Source: a virus
Virus record (IMG/VR): IMGVR_UViG_3300001460_000047
Location: 15,036 to 44,495 of that record
Length of the DNA stretch: 29,460 nt
Reading direction: 5' to 3' (one strand)
Under the pieces are notes generated by a model. It saw nothing but the letters and a program-made list of their open reading frames with translations, made no database searches and was not told the DNA's origin. This document shows, in pieces, positions 21,178-29,460 of the stretch; the first letter of the stretch is position 1, and each line of letters opens with the position of its first letter. The translations under genes and the position numbers were made by a program.

Positions 21178-24100
21178 CTAATCATTTAATCTCTTTTTAG
21201 CCTTTTCGTCTGTGTAGCCAGCCAAGTAGTCAAACCATGTTGGTTTTAAGTCATCGTCCATATCTTCGTCATTCTCTGCAATCCATGCAGATAGTCCTCT
21301 ATTAAACTGGATTGCTCCCGGGAGACCCAGAATAACTCCTAGTGTAGAGATTAAAGGTTTTATCTTTTTAAGCTCTGGCTTGTCTTCTTCTTCAGCATCT
21401 TCATCAAAATAATATTCGTAGTTGTCCCCTATGTAGTCCACAGCTCGTATTAAGTTTTCTCCAAAGCTCTCTACGGGTGACATGCTGTAACCAAAATCAC
21501 TTAACATGCCGCCAGCTATGTCCCTAACAAAAGGCACGGTCCCTGCTAATGTCCCAAAAGTTCTGGTGGCTAGCCATTGAGGTACTGAGTTAACTTTGTC
21601 ACCGTCTTCGTCCTCTTCTTCAAAATCTGGTATTTTGTCTGTCAGTAAAGCTTGGGCTGCTTCAGCTACCGTAATCAAAACTATTATTCTAGCTGCTGCT
21701 CTAGCAACAGTTAGTGGGTTTTTAAATTTAACTTCACCTGTTATCTGCCTAGTCACTCCGTACAGCAAAGCAAAGAAACTGTAGAACATTGTAAAGATTT
21801 TCATAACACCAGCTTTACGCTGCACTGCATTTAAATCTTTAAGACCACCTGCTGTCTGTGAAATTCTAACTACTCTGTCTGCGTAGTTAGATGCTCCTTG
21901 CACGTTGTTAGGCTCAGCTCTTAATGCCCGGTTATACGCAGCTATCCATGTCGGCACATCAACACCGTACATCTGGATGCCAGCAATCGCTAACATAGCC
22001 ATCTCTGAAACTCTGTTAGTTAACCCTTTTTTACCACTAAACTGACGTAATGCGTTCCGCACTTCTCTGTCTGTATTTTCCAGTCGGTGTCGCATCTCAC
22101 CAGACAGGGCAAACATATTTTTACGCACTTCTGGGTCAAATGCAGTGGTCGCTCCTATAGCAAGGTCTTTAGCAACGACAGCAGCGCTTATAGGTCCATA
22201 GGTTGTATCAGCCATTAGCCTATCAATAGTTGCTGTGTATCCCAGCAATTGAGCTGCCATAGTGGTGTAAGACAAACCTAAGACGGCTACTGTGACGTTG
22301 TTACGCACAGCTAAGGCTACCTGTTCCCAATCCTTAACTGGTGTTTGATTTTCATTGTTGGAAGCAATCGCCCCTACCCATTCTTTAAGCTCGTTATAAT
22401 ATGCCGAGCCGACTTTTTCATTTACAACAGTCTCGATTTCTTTAGAGCCTAAAATCTTGTTTGCGTTACGCACTGCTTCGTAATGCGTAATAAAATGAAT
22501 AGGACGGTTAAAGACAGACAGTAGCCGTTCAATTCTAAAATCGATAGGCGCTGAAAAGTTCTCTGACCTTTCTTTAGTCATAGAGCTGTTCAAAGAAGCT
22601 TTTAACGTCTGCGATTGAAACGCTGCTATAGCGTCCATCTTATCTATATTTTCTGCTGTGCTGCTTCGGCTATGGTCGTACATCATTGGGAAGTACCCAC
22701 CTGTCCAAGTACCATGCCTGTTAGTGAATACTGTAGGTTCTACCCGAGCTGGTGACCTGCCGTTTTCTTGTCTGTAAATTGCGTCTACCGCTGGGAATAG
22801 CTCTTCAGATATAGTCCATATATCTTGGATAAGCTGCCATTCTTCTTTGGTTAACTGGTCTAGCGCTTTGTCGATTAGCTCTTTGTTAATCTTTCTTCCA
22901 ACGCCTCGTTCACCTTCAATCATTTTGGTTAGGTTACTTTCGTTACCTATATTCAGCGCCATCATAATCAAAGCGCCACGCTGCCACGTCTCTCCCGGTA
23001 GCGCTAGCTCACCTACATCAACACGCTTTCCCAGAGCCTTCTTAACTTCTTTTGGAAGCGCTTCTAATTTCTGGTTAACCCGTTTAGCAATCTTATCTGT
23101 CAAATCGGATGAGGCTGCTGCTGCGTCTGCAAACGGCTGGTATACCGCTTGATGCCACGGACCATTAGCCTCACCGTCATCCATCATTTCTAATAGAAGT
23201 TCTACTTTTAAAAGCGCTGCATCTAGGTGAGCTAGTTTGATTGCACCCTTAGATATCAAACCTAAATCAGTGGTAGTAATATTTTTATCCCGAGCTTTTT
23301 TGGCTTTTGCTGTAGGACGGCTGGATAGTTTGGAGACCAGAGTAGCTATAACCTCTGCCCGGTCTCGCTTATCTTTACCGATTAGTAGTTTTTTCTTTAG
23401 CCTACCCTGCTTAATAATCGTCTGCACAGAGTTATATAAATCTTCAAAATCAGCTACTGACAAGTCGTTGTAATTTTTAACACGGTCTTCCTGTGCCAAA
23501 ACTGCCGGATACTCAAAGATAGCCCCGTCTTTTGCTTCCGCATCTGCCATCCACCTAGCTAGAGCTTCTAGCTTCAATTTAGTACGTTTACGCTGACCCA
23601 TCTTTGGACCTAGACTATAGATGTCCAAAATCTGGCGTACTCTGTCCATGTAGTCTGCATCGATGCCCGGGTGTTTTTTACGGTCACCTTTGTACTTAAC
23701 CAAAGTAGACTTCTGAGTAGCAATAGTTTTTTGTAAGCGGATAGCTTCTTTTGCCATCTCGTAATTTACAAGCTGATTAAATTTATGTTTGTACGCACTT
23801 ACCTTATCGCCAGCTCTTAAAGCTTTGCCAGCTTCCTTAGCTGCTTTTTTCTGAGCTGCCAAAAATAATGCAGGTTTTACTTCGCTAACTTTTTTGTTAA
23901 GCAAACGCTGTCTTGCCATTGCTCTTACAAATTTTAATTTGAAAGCAGTCTCGCTGGTACGCAGCGCATCTAGCTCTGCTTGTATTACTTCAGCTCTTAA
24001 ATCCGTTTCATGCACACTGGCTATAGCTAGCTCGGTAGCATCTTCATTAACTACCGGACCTTCATCTATTAAAGCACCTGCTATCTTTTGGTTAACCAGC

Positions 24101-27100
24101 TCGTCAAACGGTACATACAAAGACAGCGCTTTCAACATTGCGTCAGCGTCTGGAAAACCAAAATACGCAGCTACCGCTCCCGGGGACGTGGTGTCTTTAC
24201 CTGTTCCGTAAATAACTGAGGAACCTAACTTTGGTAGTTTAGCTAGAGCCTCTTTACCGCCTAGCATTTCGATTAACATTTTTCTATTAATCTTACCGAC
24301 TTCTGGTTCTACTTTATTACCAAGAGGGTCCGTTCCTTTACTAAGACCGTGCATTAGTTTGTATAAAGGAAGCTCCGCTACTTGTGCTTCAATATCGGGG
24401 CGTAGTTGTTCTTCTCTGTTCTTACGCTCTTCTAGAGACGCACTTTCCAAATCTTTTAGTTTCTTAGATAGCTGTTTTGCCTTAGCTTGTGCTACTGCTC
24501 TTTCTGCTTTCTGTCGATATTCATTAAATTCTTTCTGGGTCATACCAGCTTCTGCCGCTGTCTCAAACATAGCAGCAAGCTTGTACTGGCTTTTCATTTC
24601 GGCAATTTCAGTATCAGTAGCTAGCATCCTATCCAACACGCCATCTACCTCTGGGCTAAACTTTACATCTAGACCATTATAGCCGCCCATACGTTTAATC
24701 GCCCGATAGACGCTAGTCATCCAAGCAGCAAAACGAGTAAAGGCATCTAGCAAAGTAAATGATGGAGCTTCACCTGTTTTTAAATAATTTTCAAAGCCCC
24801 GGGCAAACTGTTCATGCATAGCTATAGCGACATAGCGTGTAGTAGCATCGCCTCTAAGCTCCCCACTCATAATAAATTTCTTGAGCTGGTTCTCTGTCAT
24901 GCTTTGTATTTTAGAAGCGGCATCGCTGTTTTTATCTTTTTTAGCTCGTTTGACTGCCTCTTCTCTAATTTGTTCAGTTCTGCCAGACCACCACCGTTTT
25001 ACAGTGGTCCAATCTTTATCTAGCTTTCCCCCTACTTCCATAGCATCTTGCTTTAGCTGCTCTAACCAAAAATGCCCACTCTCATGTAAAAATGTACTTC
25101 TATCTGCGCTTTCAAAAATTTGAATAAGCGAAACAGGTTTACCGTTTTGGTCTTGTATCTGGTCTTTAGGTGTAAACGTACCACCTGTGTTAGTCTGTCT
25201 GGTTTGTTCTAGCGTCAACCCTTCTGAGCCGGGTAGCTGCGCTAAGGTAGTGTCTACAGTAGGTTCCCCTGTTGTAACAAATTCTAGCGGCATCAGGTCT
25301 ACCTTTTGCTCGGCAAATTCCCGTTCAGATAATTTCTTACCCTTGGCATCCGGGTTAAAATTAGTCCAGCTATTTTGTCCTCTTGTCTCTGAGGTCAGCG
25401 CCCACCTAGCCCATGGGCTTCGGGTCATTAGCATATGGTTGCGCCACGCAGCTTCTTCGCCTAATGGTCCAAAGCCTACCGTACTCATTGTGTGTGCGTA
25501 GTAATCGTGTACCGCTCTTAACAAATCATTCATCAGTAGTGGCTGTCCGTTTACATCAACACGCCCACTGTCACGCAATAACGGGTGGTCTTCATACACC
25601 ACCCCTTCCGGTCCGAATGACCCGGGTTCTGTTTCTAATATAAATAGGTGATTGTTTTGGTTTATGTCTAAGCGCATTTTCTCAGACATAGCTGTACCAG
25701 TGTACGGCTCTTTAAAGTTTTTGATGTTGCCGTCTTTATCTCTTTTCTGCTGAAAGACTTCTACCTTGACAGGCAACGTATCAAACTGCTCTAGCAGTTC
25801 TACAATTAATTCTTCATAAGCACGTCTGACGTTAGGGTCAGCTAGATTGTCTAGCTGCATCGCCTCGTATGCTTCCATGATTTCTGTTTGAAGAGCTTCC
25901 TGAGCTGGTGTCATCTCACCAGCTTGCTCTGTGGGGTTTACGGTTTTCTTAGCTAAACGTGCAGCTAGTCTTATTGCTGTTTTGTTTGCTTGGTCTGTTT
26001 TCGGGGCTTGAAAGTTACCTCTGATTTCCCCGTAGCTATTTGTGGCTCCGTATCCTCTACCGTAAGCCCAGAGGCGTTCAACAGTCCGGGTAATCTTTCG
26101 TGCATTGCTTCCAATAAGTTTGTCGGCTCGTTGGATGGCGGTTTCAAATTCTTCGATTGCTTTTGCGTCATTTGGGTCTCCTAAGTAATACGCAAGCAGA
26201 CTGCCGTCCCCACCTACGGAGAAACCGACTAGACCGCTCTCGTCTATTATTTTTGTCAGCTCTTGTTCATTGAGCTGGTCGTTCAGTTCGTATTTTATCA
26301 CAGAAGTATTGAAACTTCCATCAGTATATTGATAACCTACTTTTTTCTTGTTTTTAGCTGGTGCTTCTCTAACGTGAATTTGCTCCTGATTAAACATCTC
26401 AGCAAACCTAGCCAGAGCTGCCAAAGCCCTTGGTTTGTCAGCATTAGTCATCTCAATGCTTAGGCTTAAAGACGGCTCAGCCTCGCCCCCATAAAAGCCG
26501 TAGCTAGGCACTTTGTTAATTACGACTAACGGGTTACCTTTTTTATCTACTAATCCAGAGGTGTGAAACTCTAGCGCATTAAAAGCAATTTCCTGTAGCG
26601 CTACAAATGCATCCCGGTCACCGCTCATAGCTGCTTTATGCAGATTATCTAAACCCGGTATGGTTCCGGTAGCTGAGGACAGACCTATCTGGATGCTGGT
26701 CTTTTCGCTTTCCCACTTTCTTTGCTTACGCAAATCGCCTAAACGCTTTGCTGTCTTCTTCAACAGAGCTAGGTCTTTGTCACTCATACCCTTAGTAACA
26801 TCGCCTTTTTCATTAGAGCGTCCCGGGATAGAAGCAGCATTTAAATTTGCTAATTGCTGTTGATAGCCACCTGCTTCCAAAGCCGCCTTATACTCACCTA
26901 CGTTTAGCAGCGTACTAAAATCAGGTACATCCCCAATCATTTCGTGAGTGAGGTCACCGTCTTCTAATATCTGTAGCTCTGTTCTGGTTTCGCCTTTAGC
27001 GCTAGCCCGTTCATACAGAGCCTTAGCCATAGACCAGATAGTCTCTTGGACTTCCATAGGGTCCATGTTTGCTTCAACCGCTGCTCTCCTCGCCAACACA

Positions 27101-29460
27101 GTCATAGCCATGTAACCCGGGCTTTTGCCGGGTCTAGCTATGTTAGCGTTTTGGCTGAATAACTGTTGGTCTACAAAACCCCAGTTTGCCATCCAAGCAT
27201 CATTCGTAACCTCGCTCTCAAACCCTTGCAGGTTTAAGCTGAACGAGTTTACTTTAGGACCAGACAACGTGATAGCATCGTCAGGCGTAAGCAGCGCTAT
27301 CATCGTGTTGTTTACCCAAGCGGATAAAACACTTGTCTCGCCTTTATCGCCTTGGACATTATCTGCCATTATCTTTTTAATGGTTGCTACGTCCTGTGGT
27401 CTCCCGGCAGCTACCCAGCCAGTCCATACATTCAGTGCGTTAATTAAATTACTTTCCACGCTAGTCTGTGGCGATAGAGCTGCTAGTAAAGCAGTAAACC
27501 TCGGTGCGTCTGCACCAAAAACAATATCCAAAGCTTGCTTGCTGCGTCTGTACCATCCTAGCTTGGCTCTACCAGCTCTGGCACTAGCGGCAGTCTCAGC
27601 CACGTTTGGTAAAGTTTTAAGTGTTTCTACTAGCTTAACTGCCTGTGCCGTTGTTAGAACCTGTATTTCGTCTGGCTGTAAAAAAGAAGCAATGGCAGAA
27701 AACCCCGGTACTTCCTTTCGTAAGGCTGCAAGTTTTTTCTTACTTTCTTTAGAAAGGGTCTGCTCTGGAGGAAAAACAGCCGGGGTCTTCTTATCGTTGA
27801 CAGGGTTATTCTGGTCGACTTCAAACTTAGCTTCGGCTTCTTCTTGAGCAGCGTTGTTCAGCGCAGTCACAACCTCTTCATCAGTCATTGTAGTAACGTC
27901 TATACCAGCCTTACTAATATCATTTAGTATCTGCTGTTGTTTCTTGCTACGCAGTTTTTCTTCACCTGTCTTGGCAAATTGTGCGCCAGCTTTTATAGAG
28001 CCTTGGAAACTAAAACTACCTTCGCTTGTTTCTTTTAAATTACCCCCTACCCCAAAACTGGGCTTAACGGTAACCATATCTATAGCAACAGAGTTATCTG
28101 CTCTAGGCGCTGTTGTTAGGTTTAACGCTTCAACAACACCATCAACTACCCCTGTTTCATCAGTTGCTGGGTTAATGTCGTTGCCTACCACTACATCGCT
28201 TTTGCCAAGTGGGGTATAGTACAAAACTCTAGGTATAGTCTTATTAGCATTAGGTATGCTGTTACTATCCGGGTTAGCTACTGGTATATCTATTGTCTGA
28301 CTAGACGCAGCTTCTACAGCACTGGTATTAGCCTCTGTAACACCATCTGGCACACCCTCGGTAGTAAGACTAGTACGGATGTCTTGAATGGTGCTTAAAT
28401 CGGCTTCAGTGTAAATAGGTGCTGCTGCGGTGGTCCGTTGCACGTTAGTTGGTGCTTCAGACCCAGTTATAATCAAATTGTCTTCGTTGAATAATTTCAT
28501 AGGACTGACGTACTCGCCAGTCTCTTCAGATATCCTAGCTGCTCGGACAGCGTATCTTTGTGCGGTCAACATTGACAGAAGCTCTGTTTGCTGGCTGTCA
28601 AAATTACCTGTCCGTCCAATCTGTTCTTTTATATTTTGCTCAATAGCTTTTGTGTCTGACACGGCTGCTGCTACATCAGCCTCATTCATAGAGGGTAGCT
28701 GTGTACTATTATCGGCTTCCTCTATAGTTTCATTAAGCTCTGTTTGTAGGTTAGCGTCAAAAGCTTCCAGCTCTGCCCCGGTCATACCGTCTGGGTCAGT
28801 TGTGGTGGACGTGGTGTGTAACTCCATAAATCCGTCAACACCAAGTATGTGCCGCACATAAGCGTCCGTATCTACAGCGATACGTTGTCCAGATGTAGCT
28901 GCCTCAGTAACTGCGTCTGCATCCAGTCCTAGTGTTTTTATTACGCTATCGCTATCAGGTCGGTCTTGGTCAAATTTAGTAAGTTTGTCAGCTTCTATAT
29001 AAACAGTGTCTACGCCTTTTTCTTTTAACTGGTCGGCAATAACAGTAGACCCATCAATTAAGTCCTGACCTTCTTTGCTTAACTTGCCTTTGTTTTTCTC
29101 AATTATTTCCCCGGTGGCTAACCAGCTACGAACAGTTTCTGCGTCTCTTTTTCTGCCATGCCATGTAGCAGTAGCAGTGGCTATATCCAGCGGCATTGTT
29201 ACTGTACCGCCAGCTACTTCTAGCACGACTTCATTCCAGTTAACTTTACCCACAGAAAATTTTTGGGCTAACCCTTCGCCTACGCCTTCAGCAGTTAAAC
29301 TAGTCCCTACCTGAGCCGTTGTACCAGCCGCTACGCTTTTAGTTTTAGCAAGTTTAGATATAATACCAAATTGCACTAGCTGAGTAAGACCTATAGTCGT
29401 TCCTCTAATACGCCCAGTCTTAATAGCAAAATCCACAGCTTCTTTATCATTTATAAAAGC
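21178..29460 (-). CDS. Giant polyvalent virion protein, 5' end outside the window
   Basis: 2,760 codons are present and the frame stays open through base 29460, so the true start is beyond. Numbered from an in-frame GTG at 29436: a DUF7178/HhH-like segment with ALSPQTSVESN at about 650; a conserved block HDYYAHTMSTVGFGPLGEE at about 1310 with ETRGQNSWTNF shortly after; a zincin-like HESGH at 1451-1455 (FLHESGHFW); a long Lys/Glu-rich helical stretch at 1600-2050; and a C-terminal part at 2440-2750 with KIFTMFYSFFALLYG and RIIVLITVAEAAQALL membrane-prone helices, an acidic linker and a typical polyvalent-protein end. Such proteins are probably packed in the head and ejected with the DNA. No methylase or SF2 helicase motif of the DarB type was seen. 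Confidence 0.88.
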   Translation of the reverse strand, partial: AFINDKEAVDFAIKTGRIRGTTIGLTQLVQFGIISKLAKTKSVAAGTTAQVGTSLTAEGVGEGLAQKFSVGKVNWNEVVLEVAGGTVTMPLDIATATATWHGRKRDAETVRSWLATGEIIEKNKGKLSKEGQDLIDGSTVIADQLKEKGVDTVYIEADKLTKFDQDRPDSDSVIKTLGLDADAVTEAATSGQRIAVDTDAYVRHILGVDGFMELHTTSTTTDPDGMTGAELEAFDANLQTELNETIEEADNSTQLPSMNEADVAAAVSDTKAIEQNIKEQIGRTGNFDSQQTELLSMLTAQRYAVRAARISEETGEYVSPMKLFNEDNLIITGSEAPTNVQRTTAAAPIYTEADLSTIQDIRTSLTTEGVPDGVTEANTSAVEAASSQTIDIPVANPDSNSIPNANKTIPRVLYYTPLGKSDVVVGNDINPATDETGVVDGVVEALNLTTAPRADNSVAIDMVTVKPSFGVGGNLKETSEGSFSFQGSIKAGAQFAKTGEEKLRSKKQQQILNDISKAGIDVTTMTDEEVVTALNNAAQEEAEAKFEVDQNNPVNDKKTPAVFPPEQTLSKESKKKLAALRKEVPGFSAIASFLQPDEIQVLTTAQAVKLVETLKTLPNVAETAASARAGRAKLGWYRRSKQALDIVFGADAPRFTALLAALSPQTSVESNLINALNVWTGWVAAGRPQDVATIKKIMADNVQGDKGETSVLSAWVNNTMIALLTPDDAITLSGPKVNSFSLNLQGFESEVTNDAWMANWGFVDQQLFSQNANIARPGKSPGYMAMTVLARRAAVEANMDPMEVQETIWSMAKALYERASAKGETRTELQILEDGDLTHEMIGDVPDFSTLLNVGEYKAALEAGGYQQQLANLNAASIPGRSNEKGDVTKGMSDKDLALLKKTAKRLGDLRKQRKWESEKTSIQIGLSSATGTIPGLDNLHKAAMSGDRDAFVALQEIAFNALEFHTSGLVDKKGNPLVVINKVPSYGFYGGEAEPSLSLSIEMTNADKPRALAALARFAEMFNQEQIHVREAPAKNKKKVGYQYTDGSFNTSVIKYELNDQLNEQELTKIIDESGLVGFSVGGDGSLLAYYLGDPNDAKAIEEFETAIQRADKLIGSNARKITRTVERLWAYGRGYGATNSYGEIRGNFQAPKTDQANKTAIRLAARLAKKTVNPTEQAGEMTPAQEALQTEIMEAYEAMQLDNLADPNVRRAYEELIVELLEQFDTLPVKVEVFQQKRDKDGNIKNFKEPYTGTAMSEKMRLDINQNNHLFILETEPGSFGPEGVVYEDHPLLRDSGRVDVNGQPLLMNDLLRAVHDYYAHTMSTVGFGPLGEEAAWRNHMLMTRSPWARWALTSETRGQNSWTNFNPDAKGKKLSEREFAEQKVDLMPLEFVTTGEPTVDTTLAQLPGSEGLTLEQTRQTNTGGTFTPKDQIQDQNGKPVSLIQIFESADRSTFLHESGHFWLEQLKQDAMEVGGKLDKDWTTVKRWWSGRTEQIREEAVKRAKKDKNSDAASKIQSMTENQLKKFIMSGELRGDATTRYVAIAMHEQFARGFENYLKTGEAPSFTLLDAFTRFAAWMTSVYRAIKRMGGYNGLDVKFSPEVDGVLDRMLATDTEIAEMKSQYKLAAMFETAAEAGMTQKEFNEYRQKAERAVAQAKAKQLSKKLKDLESASLEERKNREEQLRPDIEAQVAELPLYKLMHGLSKGTDPLGNKVEPEVGKINRKMLIEMLGGKEALAKLPKLGSSVIYGTGKDTTSPGAVAAYFGFPDADAMLKALSLYVPFDELVNQKIAGALIDEGPVVNEDATELAIASVHETDLRAEVIQAELDALRTSETAFKLKFVRAMARQRLLNKKVSEVKPALFLAAQKKAAKEAGKALRAGDKVSAYKHKFNQLVNYEMAKEAIRLQKTIATQKSTLVKYKGDRKKHPGIDADYMDRVRQILDIYSLGPKMGQRKRTKLKLEALARWMADAEAKDGAIFEYPAVLAQEDRVKNYNDLSVADFEDLYNSVQTIIKQGRLKKKLLIGKDKRDRAEVIATLVSKLSSRPTAKAKKARDKNITTTDLGLISKGAIKLAHLDAALLKVELLLEMMDDGEANGPWHQAVYQPFADAAAASSDLTDKIAKRVNQKLEALPKEVKKALGKRVDVGELALPGETWQRGALIMMALNIGNESNLTKMIEGERGVGRKINKELIDKALDQLTKEEWQLIQDIWTISEELFPAVDAIYRQENGRSPARVEPTVFTNRHGTWTGGYFPMMYDHSRSSTAENIDKMDAIAAFQSQTLKASLNSSMTKERSENFSAPIDFRIERLLSVFNRPIHFITHYEAVRNANKILGSKEIETVVNEKVGSAYYNELKEWVGAIASNNENQTPVKDWEQVALAVRNNVTVAVLGLSYTTMAAQLLGYTATIDRLMADTTYGPISAAVVAKDLAIGATTAFDPEVRKNMFALSGEMRHRLENTDREVRNALRQFSGKKGLTNRVSEMAMLAIAGIQMYGVDVPTWIAAYNRALRAEPNNVQGASNYADRVVRISQTAGGLKDLNAVQRKAGVMKIFTMFYSFFALLYGVTRQITGEVKFKNPLTVARAAARIIVLITVAEAAQALLTDKIPDFEEEDEDGDKVNSVPQWLATRTFGTLAGTVPFVRDIAGGMLSDFGYSMSPVESFGENLIRAVDYIGDNYEYYFDEDAEEEDKPELKKIKPLISTLGVILGLPGAIQFNRGLSAWIAENDEDMDDDLKPTWFDYLAGYTDEKAKKRLND

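Noticed and set aside
27125-28219. Long open frames on the plus strand opposite the giant protein
   Set aside because: They are antisense shadows of a clearly coding frame, lack ribosome sites and have low-complexity Ser/Leu-rich products.
1-29460. Temperate lifestyle (integrase, CI-type repressor, att site)
   Set aside because: No such gene or site is visible; absence here is only suggestive because the genome is incomplete.

Overview
The window looks like part of the genome of a lytic-looking podovirus, probably infecting a marine bacterium. The evidence is a T7-type tail-fibre N-terminus, a giant polyvalent protein of the kind podoviruses carry, a family A DNA polymerase, a terminase, a holin/endolysin cassette and extremely dense packing. 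No integrase, CI-type repressor, tRNA, rRNA, transposon or CRISPR array was found. An alphaproteobacterial host is suggested, not proven, by the GTA-type 3-TM holin and by the apparent total absence of GANTC, the CcrM methylation site. Both ends of the window cut through genes: the terminase at base 1 and the giant protein at base 29460. Portal, capsid and most head genes are therefore outside it.

Layout. (1) Positions 1-5552, leftward: an 80-aa protein, a prim-pol/RepA-like helicase, a RuvC-like resolvase preceded by a short coupled leader ORF, a GIY-YIG nuclease fused to a small terminase, three small proteins and the large terminase. An 18-bp palindrome with further AACTTGAGC copies lies at the primase/resolvase junction. 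(2) Positions 5553-5693: a divergent control region with two sigma70-like promoters, each -35 box overlapping one arm of an operator-like inverted repeat. (3) Positions 5694-14696, rightward: a small SVGDV-motif protein, a papain-like cysteine protease, an SNF2-type helicase, a Cas4/AddB-like Fe-S nuclease, an unidentified replication-module protein, DNA polymerase, DUF6011-like and DUF6378-like proteins, small coiled-coil, possible ribbon-helix-helix and zinc-finger proteins, and an ArdC antirestriction protein. Several start behind the same operator, ATCAGTGCTTGAT. (4) Positions 14848-18087, leftward: a chain of overlapping small genes for lysis and membrane functions, with lysine-rich mini-proteins between them. 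(5) Positions 18099-21119: an RCC1-repeat tail protein and a T7 gp17-like tail-fibre adaptor. (6) Positions 21178-29460: the 3' 2,760 codons of a giant polyvalent protein carrying an HExxH motif and a membrane-associated C-terminus.

How it works together. Early expression appears to spread both ways from the 5.6-kb control region and from repeats of the same promoter/operator at 6.9, 11.9, 13.3 and 13.7 kb. Most early genes carry an extended Shine-Dalgarno, AACGGAG. The left arm joins replication priming, recombination and packaging in one transcript; the right arm holds DNA processing and host takeover. The two strands converge at about 14.75 kb behind a strong terminator.

The most striking whole-window property is that I found no GATC and no GANTC site anywhere in 29.5 kb, and saw no GGCC, CGCG or CCWGG, while CCCGGG is frequent. 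With ArdC present, this suggests a history under heavy restriction pressure.
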